A stretch of 40,507 bases of DNA from CAYJKB01 sp964370625 (lineage in GTDB: Bacteria; Bacillota; Clostridia; Oscillospirales; Butyricicoccaceae), in NCBI GenBank assembly GCA_964370625.1, contig CAYJKB010000016.1:1-40507 (forward strand), in the 5' to 3' direction. Positions 32,848-40,225 of this stretch are shown here, in pieces; position 1 is the stretch's first letter; every line of letters begins with the position of its first letter. The notes beneath the pieces are model-generated. The model did not search any database. It had not been told where the DNA came from and saw only the letters and a program-made list of their open reading frames with translations. The translations under genes were made by a program, and so were the position numbers.

Positions 32848-33616
32848 TATGTAAACCCTCTATATTTTTCAAAAAATCTAAATATGAAACAAGTAAAACA
32901 TCAATTAAAATAAAATACTCTGCTAGGCAAATATATTCTGCATTATGATTGCTTTTAACAATAACAGGCTCTATATAAATTCCAAAGTTTGCAATTCTTT
33001 GAAGTTCATTTTCACGAGTTGCTGTGATAACTATTATTTTTGTACCTTTTAGTTTTAGTTTTTTTGCAAAATCAATACTTTCTTCTGTATCACCTGAAAA
33101 CGATATTATGATAACAACATCATCTTTATCTATATTTTGTTCGTAATGACCTGTTTCACCTGTAGTTTTTATTCTGTAAATCAGCTTATTAATCGGCAAA
33201 AAGGCTCGATATAATTCATCTGCAACACTTCTCTGCACTGCACCTCTTGCATGAACATATATATTTTTAGCACCATATATAGCTTTTGAAATATATGATA
33301 AATCTTTAGACTTTAAGCTGTCTATATACTTATTATATCCTTGTTTGATAAGTTCAATTGAATTATTGTCATCACTTACTGATAATATTTCTTTATTTTC
33401 AGTTTTTAAAATATGCTTAAATTCTGAATATCCAGTAAAGCCTAATCGTTGTGTAAATCTTAAAATCGTCGTTTTTGAAACATGACATTTTTGAGCCAAT
33501 TCTTCAATTGACATTTTTTCGCATTTGGTTAAGTTGCTTTTAATATATTGCCATATAAGCAAATCATTTTCACTTAAAAGCTTATGGAATTTAGTTATAC
33601 GTTCAGATATATTCAT
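32834..33616 (-). CDS. RpiR-family regulator (first of a tandem pair)
   Basis: A 260-residue RpiR protein with helix-turn-helix MSIEELAQKCHVSKTTILRF in residues 35-54, followed by TQRLGFTGYSEFKHIL, and a SIS domain (NIYVHARGAVQRSVADELYRAF, DVVIIISFSGDTEESIDFAKKL, IIVITATRENELQRIA). The SFSGDTEES motif is the usual phosphosugar-binding loop of SIS domains and is better kept here than in the paralogue (SFLGDNKGA). It may therefore be the ligand-responsive member of the pair. The genes overlap by 14 bases and end at one terminator. ATG at 33616 with a weak GAGGAAAATAAT site. Confidence 0.9.
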   Translation of the reverse strand: MNISERITKFHKLLSENDLLIWQYIKSNLTKCEKMSIEELAQKCHVSKTTILRFTQRLGFTGYSEFKHILKTENKEILSVSDDNNSIELIKQGYNKYIDSLKSKDLSYISKAIYGAKNIYVHARGAVQRSVADELYRAFLPINKLIYRIKTTGETGHYEQNIDKDDVVIIISFSGDTEESIDFAKKLKLKGTKIIVITATRENELQRIANFGIYIEPVIVKSNHNAEYICLAEYFILIDVLLVSYLDFLKNIEGLHNEHR

Positions 33617-33797
33617 TATTTTCCTCTTTTATCTATTGTATTAGAGCTATTATTTTAATTATACAATTTTATAATCATTTTTACAACAGATTTTATTTGT
33701 TGCTGAACACCTACTATCAAAATTAGAAATTGTAGTATTATACAGCTTTAGTAAGAAAAAACACTCAGTTTAACTGGGAAAATAAGAAATTTTATAT

Positions 33798-33863
33798 AAA
33801 AAAAATCCTCCTTTTGATACAATAAGTACAGGTTTAGGTCTGTACAAAGCAAAAGGAGGATTT
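33798..33863 (-). repeat. Long imperfect hairpin with 14-bp arms
   Basis: AAATCCTCCTTTTG (33803-33816) pairs with CAAAAGGAGGATTT (33850-33863), and inside it GTACAG (33826-33831) pairs with CTGTAC (33840-33845). On the minus strand a run of eight T follows, so it can act as a terminator. The arms contain a Shine-Dalgarno (AAAAGGAGGA) and its complement, so on plus-strand RNA the ribosome binding site in front of the short SIYGLQEYL frame would be hidden. It may be the leader of a lost gene or the end of a mobile element. Confidence 0.6.
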
Positions 33864-33894
33864 GTCTATTTACGGCTTGCAAGAATACTTAGAT

Positions 33895-33926
33895 AAAAAA
33901 ACAGGCAACTTTTGAAGCAGCCTGTT
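33895..33926 (-). terminator. Terminator of the symporter gene
   Basis: AACAGGC (33926-33920) pairs with GCCTGTT (33906-33900), 13-nt loop, followed by a T-run (33901-33895) on the minus strand. Confidence 0.8.
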
Positions 33927-34001
33927 AAAAATCCAATATTTACTGACTTTTTGATGCCTCGCCGAGAAATAGTTAGTTATATAGTTTGTGCATTATTAAT
34001 G

Positions 34002-35609
34002 CTATAGTGATTGTAACCATGCAAGAAGTGCCATATGTACTACAAATAATCCAAAGGTTATGTAAGCATAACGGTCAAATTTAAGTGGTTCCATTGAACA
34101 GCCTGTTTCGTCAGTCTTGCCTTTTAATAGTTCAACACTTCCGTAAAGTGTGTAAGGATATGTAGATTTGGTTTCTTCTTCATTTTTAGTAAATGCACTG
34201 ATTATCATTGATAGGATAATAGCTAATAGGGCAGAGTAAACATATCCCCACATCCAGTTAACACCAAGCACACCTTCATAATTTTTGATAATAAGTGATG
34301 CTACAATAGCAAGAGCTGTACCATAACAACAACCTTTATCATTAACTTTTGGTAAGAATAATGTACACATCATAATACCTGATAAAACACCTTGGAATGG
34401 TGCTGTAAGGCTACCAATAGTTTCTAGTATAGATTTTGTAGAATCACCTAGATATAGATAAACAAAGATAATTACTACTACGCCTATAACAGCTGTGAAA
34501 GTCATTGATAATTTAAGAGTTGCAGGCTTTCCTTTTGAGAAATGTGGCTCATAAATATCTTTAGTAAATACAGCTGTCGCAGAGTTTAGAACGGAGTCAA
34601 GTGATGACATAGCTGCTGCGAAAATAGCTGCTAACATAATACCAACTAAACCTGTAGGGCAATGGTATAATATAAAGTCAACCATGATGTTATTTGCATT
34701 TTCAAAATCAAGCTGTGGTGCATGAGTTTGATAATAAACGAATAGAATAATACCTAAAATATAACAAGTCCAGTGAATACCTTGCATCGTAATTGTAGAT
34801 ACTATACCAGTTTTTTTAACTTCACGAATATTTTTAGATGTGATATAACGTTGAACTTGTTCTTGGTTGAATCCAAAATAAGAAATCCAACACATGAAAC
34901 CTGCAATTAATGCTAGCCACACGTTATAATCTGACCATGTAAATTCAAAAACAAATGATTGTGTAAGCCCAGCTTCACCAGCAATAGCAAGTGTTTCACC
35001 AATAGGTGCACCAATACCAGAAACAGCTATACCAACTGCAATAATTACACCTATAAACATTACAATACCCTGCATAGTATCTGTCCAGATAACCGCTCTG
35101 ATACCACCTGCTATGGTGTATATAATGGATATGACTACTATGACAGGCACCCATACATCAAGATTTACACCTGTAATAGCTTCAAGAACAAGTGCTGGCG
35201 CATAAACAAATCCACCGATAAGTATAAGTGAGTTTATAAGCCAAACCACAACGATTAATAATCTTGTGCGAGAGCCGAATCGTTTATTCAAGTATTCACC
35301 AACAGTTGTAACGTTTGAATGATAAATAATCGGTAAAATAGTATACGTCGCAAAAATAATACATAATGGAACTGCCATACGAACACTTAAAGATAAAAGC
35401 CCAGCTTTATACCCCCAACCAGGACCTCCAATAAATCCACCAGCACTAAGCATTGTAAGTGCTACGGAAATACCAACCGCAAACCACGGCATACTGCGAC
35501 CACCTTTAAAGTAGTCTTCTTCACTCTCATTTTTCTTGCCAGCTAAAGCACCAACAAGAAGCACCACTGCCATATAGGCAACGAGGATAATCCAGTCAAA
35601 TAATTGCAT
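34002..35609 (-). CDS. Sodium:solute symporter (SSS family)
   Basis: A 535-residue transporter with about thirteen membrane helices. The N-terminus has the SSS pattern: DWIILVAYMAVVLLVG, then KKNESEEDYFKGGRSMPWFAVGIS and the substrate/sodium segment LSAGGFIGGPGWGYKAG. Further family segments are TIAGGIRAVIWTDTMQGIVMF, FNQEQVQRYITSKN and AAIFAAAMSSLDSVLNSATAVFTKDIY. The family takes up sugars, amino acids, carboxylates or nucleosides with sodium; the substrate cannot be told. ATG at 35609 with AGGAGGGGCAATT. Its promoter shares a bipartite element with that of the SnoaL operon on the other side of the TetR gene, so it probably imports a compound handled by those proteins. Confidence 0.93.
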   Translation of the reverse strand: MQLFDWIILVAYMAVVLLVGALAGKKNESEEDYFKGGRSMPWFAVGISVALTMLSAGGFIGGPGWGYKAGLLSLSVRMAVPLCIIFATYTILPIIYHSNVTTVGEYLNKRFGSRTRLLIVVVWLINSLILIGGFVYAPALVLEAITGVNLDVWVPVIVVISIIYTIAGGIRAVIWTDTMQGIVMFIGVIIAVGIAVSGIGAPIGETLAIAGEAGLTQSFVFEFTWSDYNVWLALIAGFMCWISYFGFNQEQVQRYITSKNIREVKKTGIVSTITMQGIHWTCYILGIILFVYYQTHAPQLDFENANNIMVDFILYHCPTGLVGIMLAAIFAAAMSSLDSVLNSATAVFTKDIYEPHFSKGKPATLKLSMTFTAVIGVVVIIFVYLYLGDSTKSILETIGSLTAPFQGVLSGIMMCTLFLPKVNDKGCCYGTALAIVASLIIKNYEGVLGVNWMWGYVYSALLAIILSMIISAFTKNEEETKSTYPYTLYGSVELLKGKTDETGCSMEPLKFDRYAYITFGLFVVHMALLAWLQSL

Positions 35610-35664
35610 AATTGCCCCTCCTAAAATAGTATTTTCGTTAATTTCACTATTTATCTATAGTTAG

Positions 35665-35720
35665 AGTATACATTTGTTGTAATATATTGACAATATACAA
35701 TTTTTACATTTTGTACAAAA
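35665..35720 (-). promoter_or_regulatory. Symporter promoter with TTTGTACAAA element
   Basis: On the minus strand: palindrome TTTTGTACAAAA (35720-35709), then GTATATTG, then TTGTCA (35693-35688), 17-bp spacer, TATACT (35670-35665). The core palindrome lies 16 bases upstream of the -35, the same as at the SnoaL operon promoter. Confidence 0.7.
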
Positions 35721-35785
35721 ATTTACAATTTATGCAAATTATTATACTAGCGATAGCGAAGCTGTACACTTTTGCTATACATATT

Positions 35786-35803
35786 TAATCTTATGTAAGA
35801 TTA
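35786..35803. repeat. 18-bp near-perfect palindrome overlapping the tetR-type stop codon
   Basis: TAATCTTA-TG-TAAGATTA. The 2-nt centre is too tight for a stable RNA hairpin and no T-run follows, so a protein-binding site or chance is more likely than a terminator. Confidence 0.5.
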
Positions 35804-36283
35804 CGGTTTAATAGTCTTAAATAATTCAATTAGTTCATCCGGAGATTCTTTAAATCCTTCACGAGCCCATTGGCAAATGTATGCCACCCAGCCATACGCT
35901 AGAAGTCTAGGTAAAAAGGGTTGTGACGGCGCTTTATTTGAATACCAGCGACCAACATAATCTTCAAAATATCTGTATAAAAATGCACGAAAATCAAAAA
36001 TTGATATTGAATGATGATAATAGTTACGTTTATTTGAGAGTACTGTCAATATACGTTTCATACCTTCAAAAAATAGTTCATCATTATCTATATGTAATTC
36101 TCCTATATCCTTTAAGAAAATTTGCTCTATTAAATCATATTTGTTCTGAAAATGATAATAGAAAGACCCTCTTGTAAGCCCTCCCATTTTTACTATCTTG
36201 TCAACCGTCGCTTTTTCAAATTTACCACGTGAAACTAAGTCGCGCATTATATTCATTATAATTTCTCTTGAATTATAATTCAT
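35801..36283 (-). CDS. TetR/AcrR-family regulator
   Basis: A 160-residue regulator with the TetR helix-turn-helix in residues 1-55: REIIMNIMRDLVSRGKFEKA, TVDKIVKMGGLTRGSFYYHF and NKYDLIEQIF. The remainder is a short ligand domain (YHHSISIFDFRAFLYRYFEDY, LLAYGWVAYICQWAREGFKES) of the kind found in small Firmicute TetR proteins related to DhaS. It is divergent from the SnoaL operon and upstream of the symporter on the same strand, and is thus the best candidate for control of both. Its recognition helix TRGSFYYHF is usual. ATG at 36283 with GAGGTGATTGC. Confidence 0.9.
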   Translation of the reverse strand: MNYNSREIIMNIMRDLVSRGKFEKATVDKIVKMGGLTRGSFYYHFQNKYDLIEQIFLKDIGELHIDNDELFFEGMKRILTVLSNKRNYYHHSISIFDFRAFLYRYFEDYVGRWYSNKAPSQPFLPRLLAYGWVAYICQWAREGFKESPDELIELFKTIKP

Positions 36284-36378
36284 GCAATCACCTCATTTGA
36301 ATTTATTAATATTATGCCTTATTTATGATAGCAAAAATGTTAATAAGTGTCAATCTATACAAAATCCAGTTTTGTGCA

Positions 36379-36435
36379 TTTTTGTACAAATCCTTGATAT
36401 CGTATATTGAATTTAGTTGATTTTTAATATATTAT
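36379..36435 (+). promoter_or_regulatory. SnoaL-operon promoter with TTTGTACAAA element
   Basis: TTTTTGTACAAA (36379-36390), 11 bases, GTATATTG, with TTGAAT (36407-36412), 17-bp spacer and TATTAT (36430-36435). The core palindrome ends 16 bases before the -35, exactly as at the symporter promoter. Confidence 0.7.
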
Positions 36436-36492
36436 TAAGGCAAGTTCTAATTTACTATCTATCTATAAATTTAAAAAAAGAAGGTTTTATTT

Positions 36493-37733
36493 ATGAGTCA
36501 AATCAATATTAAAAACAAACAAACTATCTATGATTTTGGAAAAAAAATACTAGGTGCTACTGCTGACACTATTGAAGGAATTCTTCGTGAGCACTATAGC
36601 GAGGATACAGTTTGGCATGGCCCTCATCCTATAAATACACTTCGTGGCATAGATGAATTTGCTGAAAAATTCTGGAAACCACTTTTGACTTCTTTTCCAG
36701 ATTTACAAAAAGATGATTATATCCTATTTGGTGGAAACTCTTGTGGTGCTGACCTTAACCGTTGGGCTGAATGGAAAAAAGATTTACCAAACCTAAATGA
36801 AGATGCATTATCAAACTACTTTGGCACAGCTGAATATAATGATTGGGTTCATACTTGTGGAAACTTTGTTGGTATTTTTGAAAATGACTTTTTAGGAATT
36901 CCAGCGACAAAGCGTCCAGTTTGGATTCGTTATGGTGAGTTTCATAAGATGGTTGACGGAAAAATCACAGAAACTATCGCAGTTTTGGATTTACTTGATT
37001 TAATTCGTCAAAGTGGAATACGCTTTTATCCTGCAACTTCGCAAGAAATTATTATCCCAGGACCTTCAACTTTTGATGGAATCCAACTAGGTGAAGCTGA
37101 TCCAGTAACGTCAGCTGCTTCAAAACAATTACATGAAGATATGATTTTTAAAGGTTTACATAAATATAAAGAAGGGGATCCAAATTCAATGGGTATGGAT
37201 TTATACTGGGATCCACACTTTATGTATTATGCACCAGCTGGTATCGGGCCTACTCGTGGTATTCGTGGTTTCCAAGCTTATCACCAAATGCCTTGGCTGA
37301 TTTCCTTCCCAGACAGACGTGGAGCACAACATGAAGCACGATTTGCAGAAGGTAATTACTCAGCTTCAGGTGGACCTGTTAAAATGACACATAGTGGCAC
37401 AGAATGGTTAGGACTTCCTGCTACAGGAAAAGTGATTACTATTCGTGCAATGGATACTTATAGAATTTCAAATGGAAAAATNNNNNNNNNNNNNNNNNNN
37501 NNNNNNNNNNNNNNNNNNNNNNNNNNNNNNNNNNNNNNNNNNNNNNNNNNNNNNNNNNNNNNNNNNNNNNNNNNNNNNNNNGAAAAGTGATTACTATTCG
37601 TGCAATGGATACTTATAGAATTTCAAATGGAAAAATCGTTGAAAACTGGCTGCATCTAGATATTATTGATTTATTAATGCAATTAGGTATCGATATTTTT
37701 GATAGATTAGAGCGTAAACGTTATATATTATAG
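36493..37733 (+). CDS. Double SnoaL-like (NTF2-fold) protein, interrupted by a false gap
   Basis: A protein with two SnoaL/NTF2-like halves. The first has REHYSEDTVWHGPHPINTLRG, FPDLQKDDYILFGGN and the family ending EFHKMVDGKITETIAVLDLLDL. The second has MGMDLYWDPHFMYYAPAGIG, SGTEWLGLPATGKVI and, after the gap, NGKIVENWLHLDIIDLLMQ. SnoaL-like proteins include polyketide cyclases, ester cyclases, hydrolases and isomerases with a conical ligand pocket. The 55 bases before the gap are repeated exactly after it. If N and the duplicate are removed the gene is 1086 bases, 361 residues in perfect frame and ending at 37733. ATG at 36493 with AAAAGAAGGTTTTATTT. It is the first gene of a five-gene operon. 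Substrate unknown. Confidence 0.85.
37482..37581. other. Artefactual assembly gap (100 N) flanked by a 55-bp exact duplicate
   Basis: Positions 37427-37481 and 37582-37636 are identical over 55 bases, a common k-mer length in graph assemblers. The two contig ends very probably overlap, and no sequence is missing. Confidence 0.9.
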
Positions 37734-37747
37734 TAAAAGGTATTATT

Positions 37748-38515
37748 ATGAAAGAGCAAGCTACAAGTAACCCAAATAGCCAACTTGTTTTGTCATGCAT
37801 TGCTGATGTTGGTGCTAGTATGCTTAATAATGGTGCTGAAGTATGGAGAACTCAAGAAACACTTACTATAATGTCTGAAAATTTAAACTGTCCTCAAATT
37901 GAAATTTATGTAATTGCTAATGGTGTGTTTGTATCTATTCCAGATGTTGGAAGTATTCAGCGTCATGTGCCTAATAAATCACCACATTTCGGAATAATTG
38001 TTGCAATTAATGCACTAAGCCGTGATTTAATGAACAAGCAGTATGGTGTCGAAACTGTTTTTAAAAGACTATCACAGATTCAAAAAATGCCACGATATAA
38101 TATGCTTATAACAACTCTAGCAACTGCAATAGGATCAGGATGCTTTTGTTATATGTTTGGTAGCACATTAATCGATGCTTTATCTGCATTTTCAATTGGT
38201 CTCGTATTAAGTATTTTTCAATGGCATATTGGAAAATATCAAATTAATAAATTGGTATATAATATGTGTTGTGCTATTTTAATTGCAATACTGGGGATTG
38301 CATTAACATCTGTCATACCTTATACGAATGTAAATAAGATAATTATTGGTGCAGTTTTTCCATTAGTTCCTGGTTGGGGGATAACTATGTCAATTCGTGA
38401 TATTGTACATGGTGATTATCTCAGCGGGTTAATACATATGGCTGATGCGTTATTAATTGCTATGAGTATAGCATTAGGCATAGGTTTTGTTTGGAAATTA
38501 ATGTTGTTTTTATAG
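37748..38515 (+). CDS. ThrE-type threonine/serine exporter family protein, N-terminal module (DUF1212)
   Basis: A 255-residue protein. The first 110 residues are the soluble ThrE domain (LVLSCIADVGASMLNNGAEVWRTQET, IEIYVIANGVFVSI), followed by about five membrane helices (MLITTLATAIGSGCFCYMF, LVYNMCCAILIAILGIALTSV, IIIGAVFPLVPGWGITMSIRDI). In Corynebacterium glutamicum ThrE is a single protein with ten helices; in Firmicutes it is usually split into this half and a small second half, encoded 12 bases downstream here. The pair probably exports a small organic molecule, perhaps not an amino acid in this SnoaL setting. ATG at 37748 with AAAAGGTATTATT. Confidence 0.9.
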   Translation: MKEQATSNPNSQLVLSCIADVGASMLNNGAEVWRTQETLTIMSENLNCPQIEIYVIANGVFVSIPDVGSIQRHVPNKSPHFGIIVAINALSRDLMNKQYGVETVFKRLSQIQKMPRYNMLITTLATAIGSGCFCYMFGSTLIDALSAFSIGLVLSIFQWHIGKYQINKLVYNMCCAILIAILGIALTSVIPYTNVNKIIIGAVFPLVPGWGITMSIRDIVHGDYLSGLIHMADALLIAMSIALGIGFVWKLMLFL

Positions 38516-38527
38516 GAGGGTGTTTGA

Positions 38528-38980
38528 ATGGACTGGTTTTTGCAAGCAGTAGCTGCATTTTTTGGATGTATAGGTTTTGCTTTTCTTTTCCAAACTCCTG
38601 TGCAATATCTATTCTCTTGTGGATTATCAGGTGCAGTTTGTTGGGCAACTTATTTATTCTCTCTAGCATTAATGGACGGTGATGTCATCGGTGCAACTTT
38701 AGTTTCTGCCGCAATAACAACACTATTATCTCGTATTTTAGCTATTGTACACAAAACACCAAATATAACTTTTTTAGTTTGTGGACTGTTCACTATAGTT
38801 CCAGGTGCTGGAATTTATGATACAGCTTATCATTTTATAATGGAGGAAGGTGCTTTGTCACTTGCCTCAGGCACTATGACTTTAAAATGCGCAATTGCTA
38901 TAGCAGTTGGTACGGTTTTAGTCTCATCGTTGCCAAATAAATGGTTTAAAGCCTTATCTATTTTAGGCTCAAAAGCTTAA
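38528..38980 (+). CDS. ThrE-type exporter, second module (DUF3815)
   Basis: A 150-residue membrane protein with about five helices: FLQAVAAFFGCIGFAFLF, LSGAVCWATYLFSLALM, VIGATLVSAAITTLLSRILAI, FLVCGLFTIVPGAGIYDTAY and CAIAIAVGTVLVSSL. The IVPGAGIYDT motif mirrors LVPGWGITMS of the first module, so both halves share a fold. It completes the split ThrE transporter. ATG at 38528 with AGGAGGGTGTTTGA. It is followed by a 62-bp gap and two SnoaL-like genes. Confidence 0.9.
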   Translation: MDWFLQAVAAFFGCIGFAFLFQTPVQYLFSCGLSGAVCWATYLFSLALMDGDVIGATLVSAAITTLLSRILAIVHKTPNITFLVCGLFTIVPGAGIYDTAYHFIMEEGALSLASGTMTLKCAIAIAVGTVLVSSLPNKWFKALSILGSKA

Positions 38981-39042
38981 ATTAAACAATTTTTAAACAA
39001 AAAACTAATTAGCATAGAACATGTATGAAAGGAATGTTTACA

Positions 39043-39609
39043 ATGGACGATAGACAACGTCAACTTTATTTAGAAGATAGAAATAGGTGCTTAAATTTTG
39101 TAAACACTTGTCAACTTGAAACACCAGAGGAAGTGGCAAGATTATTTGAAGATTTCACAAGAACACTTTGGGATTTTAAACTTGTGGGACGTATACATGA
39201 TTTATATTGTGATAATATTATCATAAATCGTGAAGGCGGACACGACCTTAAAGGCTCAGAAGAAGTTGTGGTTGATACATTGCAACTAATGTCAGCTTTT
39301 CCAGATTTAAAACTTAAATTTATCGATATTTTTGCTGAAGGAAATCCACAAGATGGATATAGCTTCGGACAGGCAATTTATTTCGATGGAACTAACACAG
39401 GCTATAGTAAAATCGGACCTCCTACAGGCAAAAGCCTTTGTGATGGTGAAATATGTGTAGGGCTTTGTGAATGCCGAGTTGAAAAAGTTGATGGTAGATG
39501 GAAAATTGTTGAAGAATGGGTTACTCGTTCTCAAGAATTAATCACAGCTACAATGACGCTTGATAAACCTACAATTTGTGACACAGAGGAGGCAACAGAA
39601 TTATGTTAA
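39043..39609 (+). CDS. SnoaL-like (NTF2-fold) protein
   Basis: A 188-residue single-domain protein: a helical start (DRQRQLYLEDRNRCLNFV), then FTRTLWDFKLVGRIHDLYCDN, FPDLKLKFIDIFAEGNP, GTNTGYSKIGPPTGKSL and the final strand CRVEKVDGRWKIVEEWVTRSQ. It is most like the following gene in the GTNTG..K.GP.TG segment, and the two genes probably arose by duplication. I prefer the ATG at 39043, with AAAGGA 9 bases before it, over one at 39025. Its TAA overlaps the next ATG. No catalytic residues can be assigned; pocket residues such as His-Asp pairs vary between the family members here. Confidence 0.85.
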   Translation: MDDRQRQLYLEDRNRCLNFVNTCQLETPEEVARLFEDFTRTLWDFKLVGRIHDLYCDNIIINREGGHDLKGSEEVVVDTLQLMSAFPDLKLKFIDIFAEGNPQDGYSFGQAIYFDGTNTGYSKIGPPTGKSLCDGEICVGLCECRVEKVDGRWKIVEEWVTRSQELITATMTLDKPTICDTEEATELC

Positions 39610-40088
39610 AAGCTGATATTTTACATGATGAAATCATGGATTTATGTGCTAAAGTTGAAAATGTTGAACTTAATAACCGTGATGATGTTGAAGCATTTGT
39701 CCGTGCTTATACAAAACTTACATATGATCATTGTATGTTTGGTATGATGCATGATTACTATATTTATGATGTAGAAGTACTTCGTGAAAACGCACTTAGA
39801 CTTCGTGGTGTAGAACAAGTTATAGCTGACAGACAAGCTCTTCTTGCAGCGTATCCTAATCTTAAAACAGATGTTCAAAAAGTAATTGTCGCACCTGATA
39901 ACAAAGGTGGGTGGAGAGTTTTTCGCAGAATGTACCTTACAGGTACAAATACAGGCCCTAGCAGAAAAGGACCTGCAACTGGTGAGGAGCTTGGTGAAAA
40001 CAGCCTTGCATTATCAATGTTTTATTTAAGTCTAATTGATGGTCAATGGCGAATTACCTACGAAATGGATATGAGAACTACAAGATAA
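39603..40088 (+). CDS. SnoaL-like (NTF2-fold) protein
   Basis: A 161-residue single-domain SnoaL-like protein: ILHDEIMDLCAKVENVELNN, FVRAYTKLTYDHCMFGMMHDYYIYD, RGVEQVIADRQALLAAYPNL, GTNTGPSRKGPATGEELGEN and LIDGQWRITYEMDMRTT. Its start overlaps the preceding stop by 7 bases and has GAGGAGGCAACAGAATT. It is the last gene of the operon and is followed by a bidirectional terminator. Its middle segments match the preceding gene well and the double protein less well. Function unknown, probably an enzyme or binding protein for the compound moved by the ThrE pair or the symporter. Confidence 0.87.
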   Translation: MLKADILHDEIMDLCAKVENVELNNRDDVEAFVRAYTKLTYDHCMFGMMHDYYIYDVEVLRENALRLRGVEQVIADRQALLAAYPNLKTDVQKVIVAPDNKGGWRVFRRMYLTGTNTGPSRKGPATGEELGENSLALSMFYLSLIDGQWRITYEMDMRTTR

Positions 40089-40130
40089 TCTAAGCTTAGA
40101 ATTTTCTTAATATAAACCTTTTCCCCTTAT

Positions 40131-40165
40131 AAAAACAGGTGCAATCTAAAATTGCACCTGTTTTT
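40131..40165. terminator. Bidirectional terminator
   Basis: AAAAACAGGTGCAAT / ATTGCACCTGTTTTT, a 15-bp perfect stem with a 5-nt loop, between the SnoaL operon and the kinase gene, with T-runs in both directions. Confidence 0.95.
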
Positions 40166-40225
40166 GTTTGTATAAACAACCACCAACTATGTCGGCAGGG
40201 CGAAAAAAGAAGTATGGCACACCTC

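Larger units (their letters stand above)
33617..34001. other. Intergenic region (385 bp) with two minus-strand hairpins
   Basis: The stretch separates the RpiR pair from the symporter. Near 33617-33800 it is AT-rich and must hold the RpiR promoter, which I cannot pick out with confidence. Two hairpins followed by T-runs on the minus strand occupy 33798-33863 and 33895-33926. Directly after the first hairpin, on the plus strand, a short frame reads SIYGLQEYLDKKTGNF before a stop, which looks like the start of a lost protein. Confidence 0.6.

Noticed and set aside
37427..37636. A biological 55-bp tandem repeat in the SnoaL gene
   Set aside because: Both copies abut the run of N exactly, the length is a typical k-mer size, and only the collapsed version is in frame.
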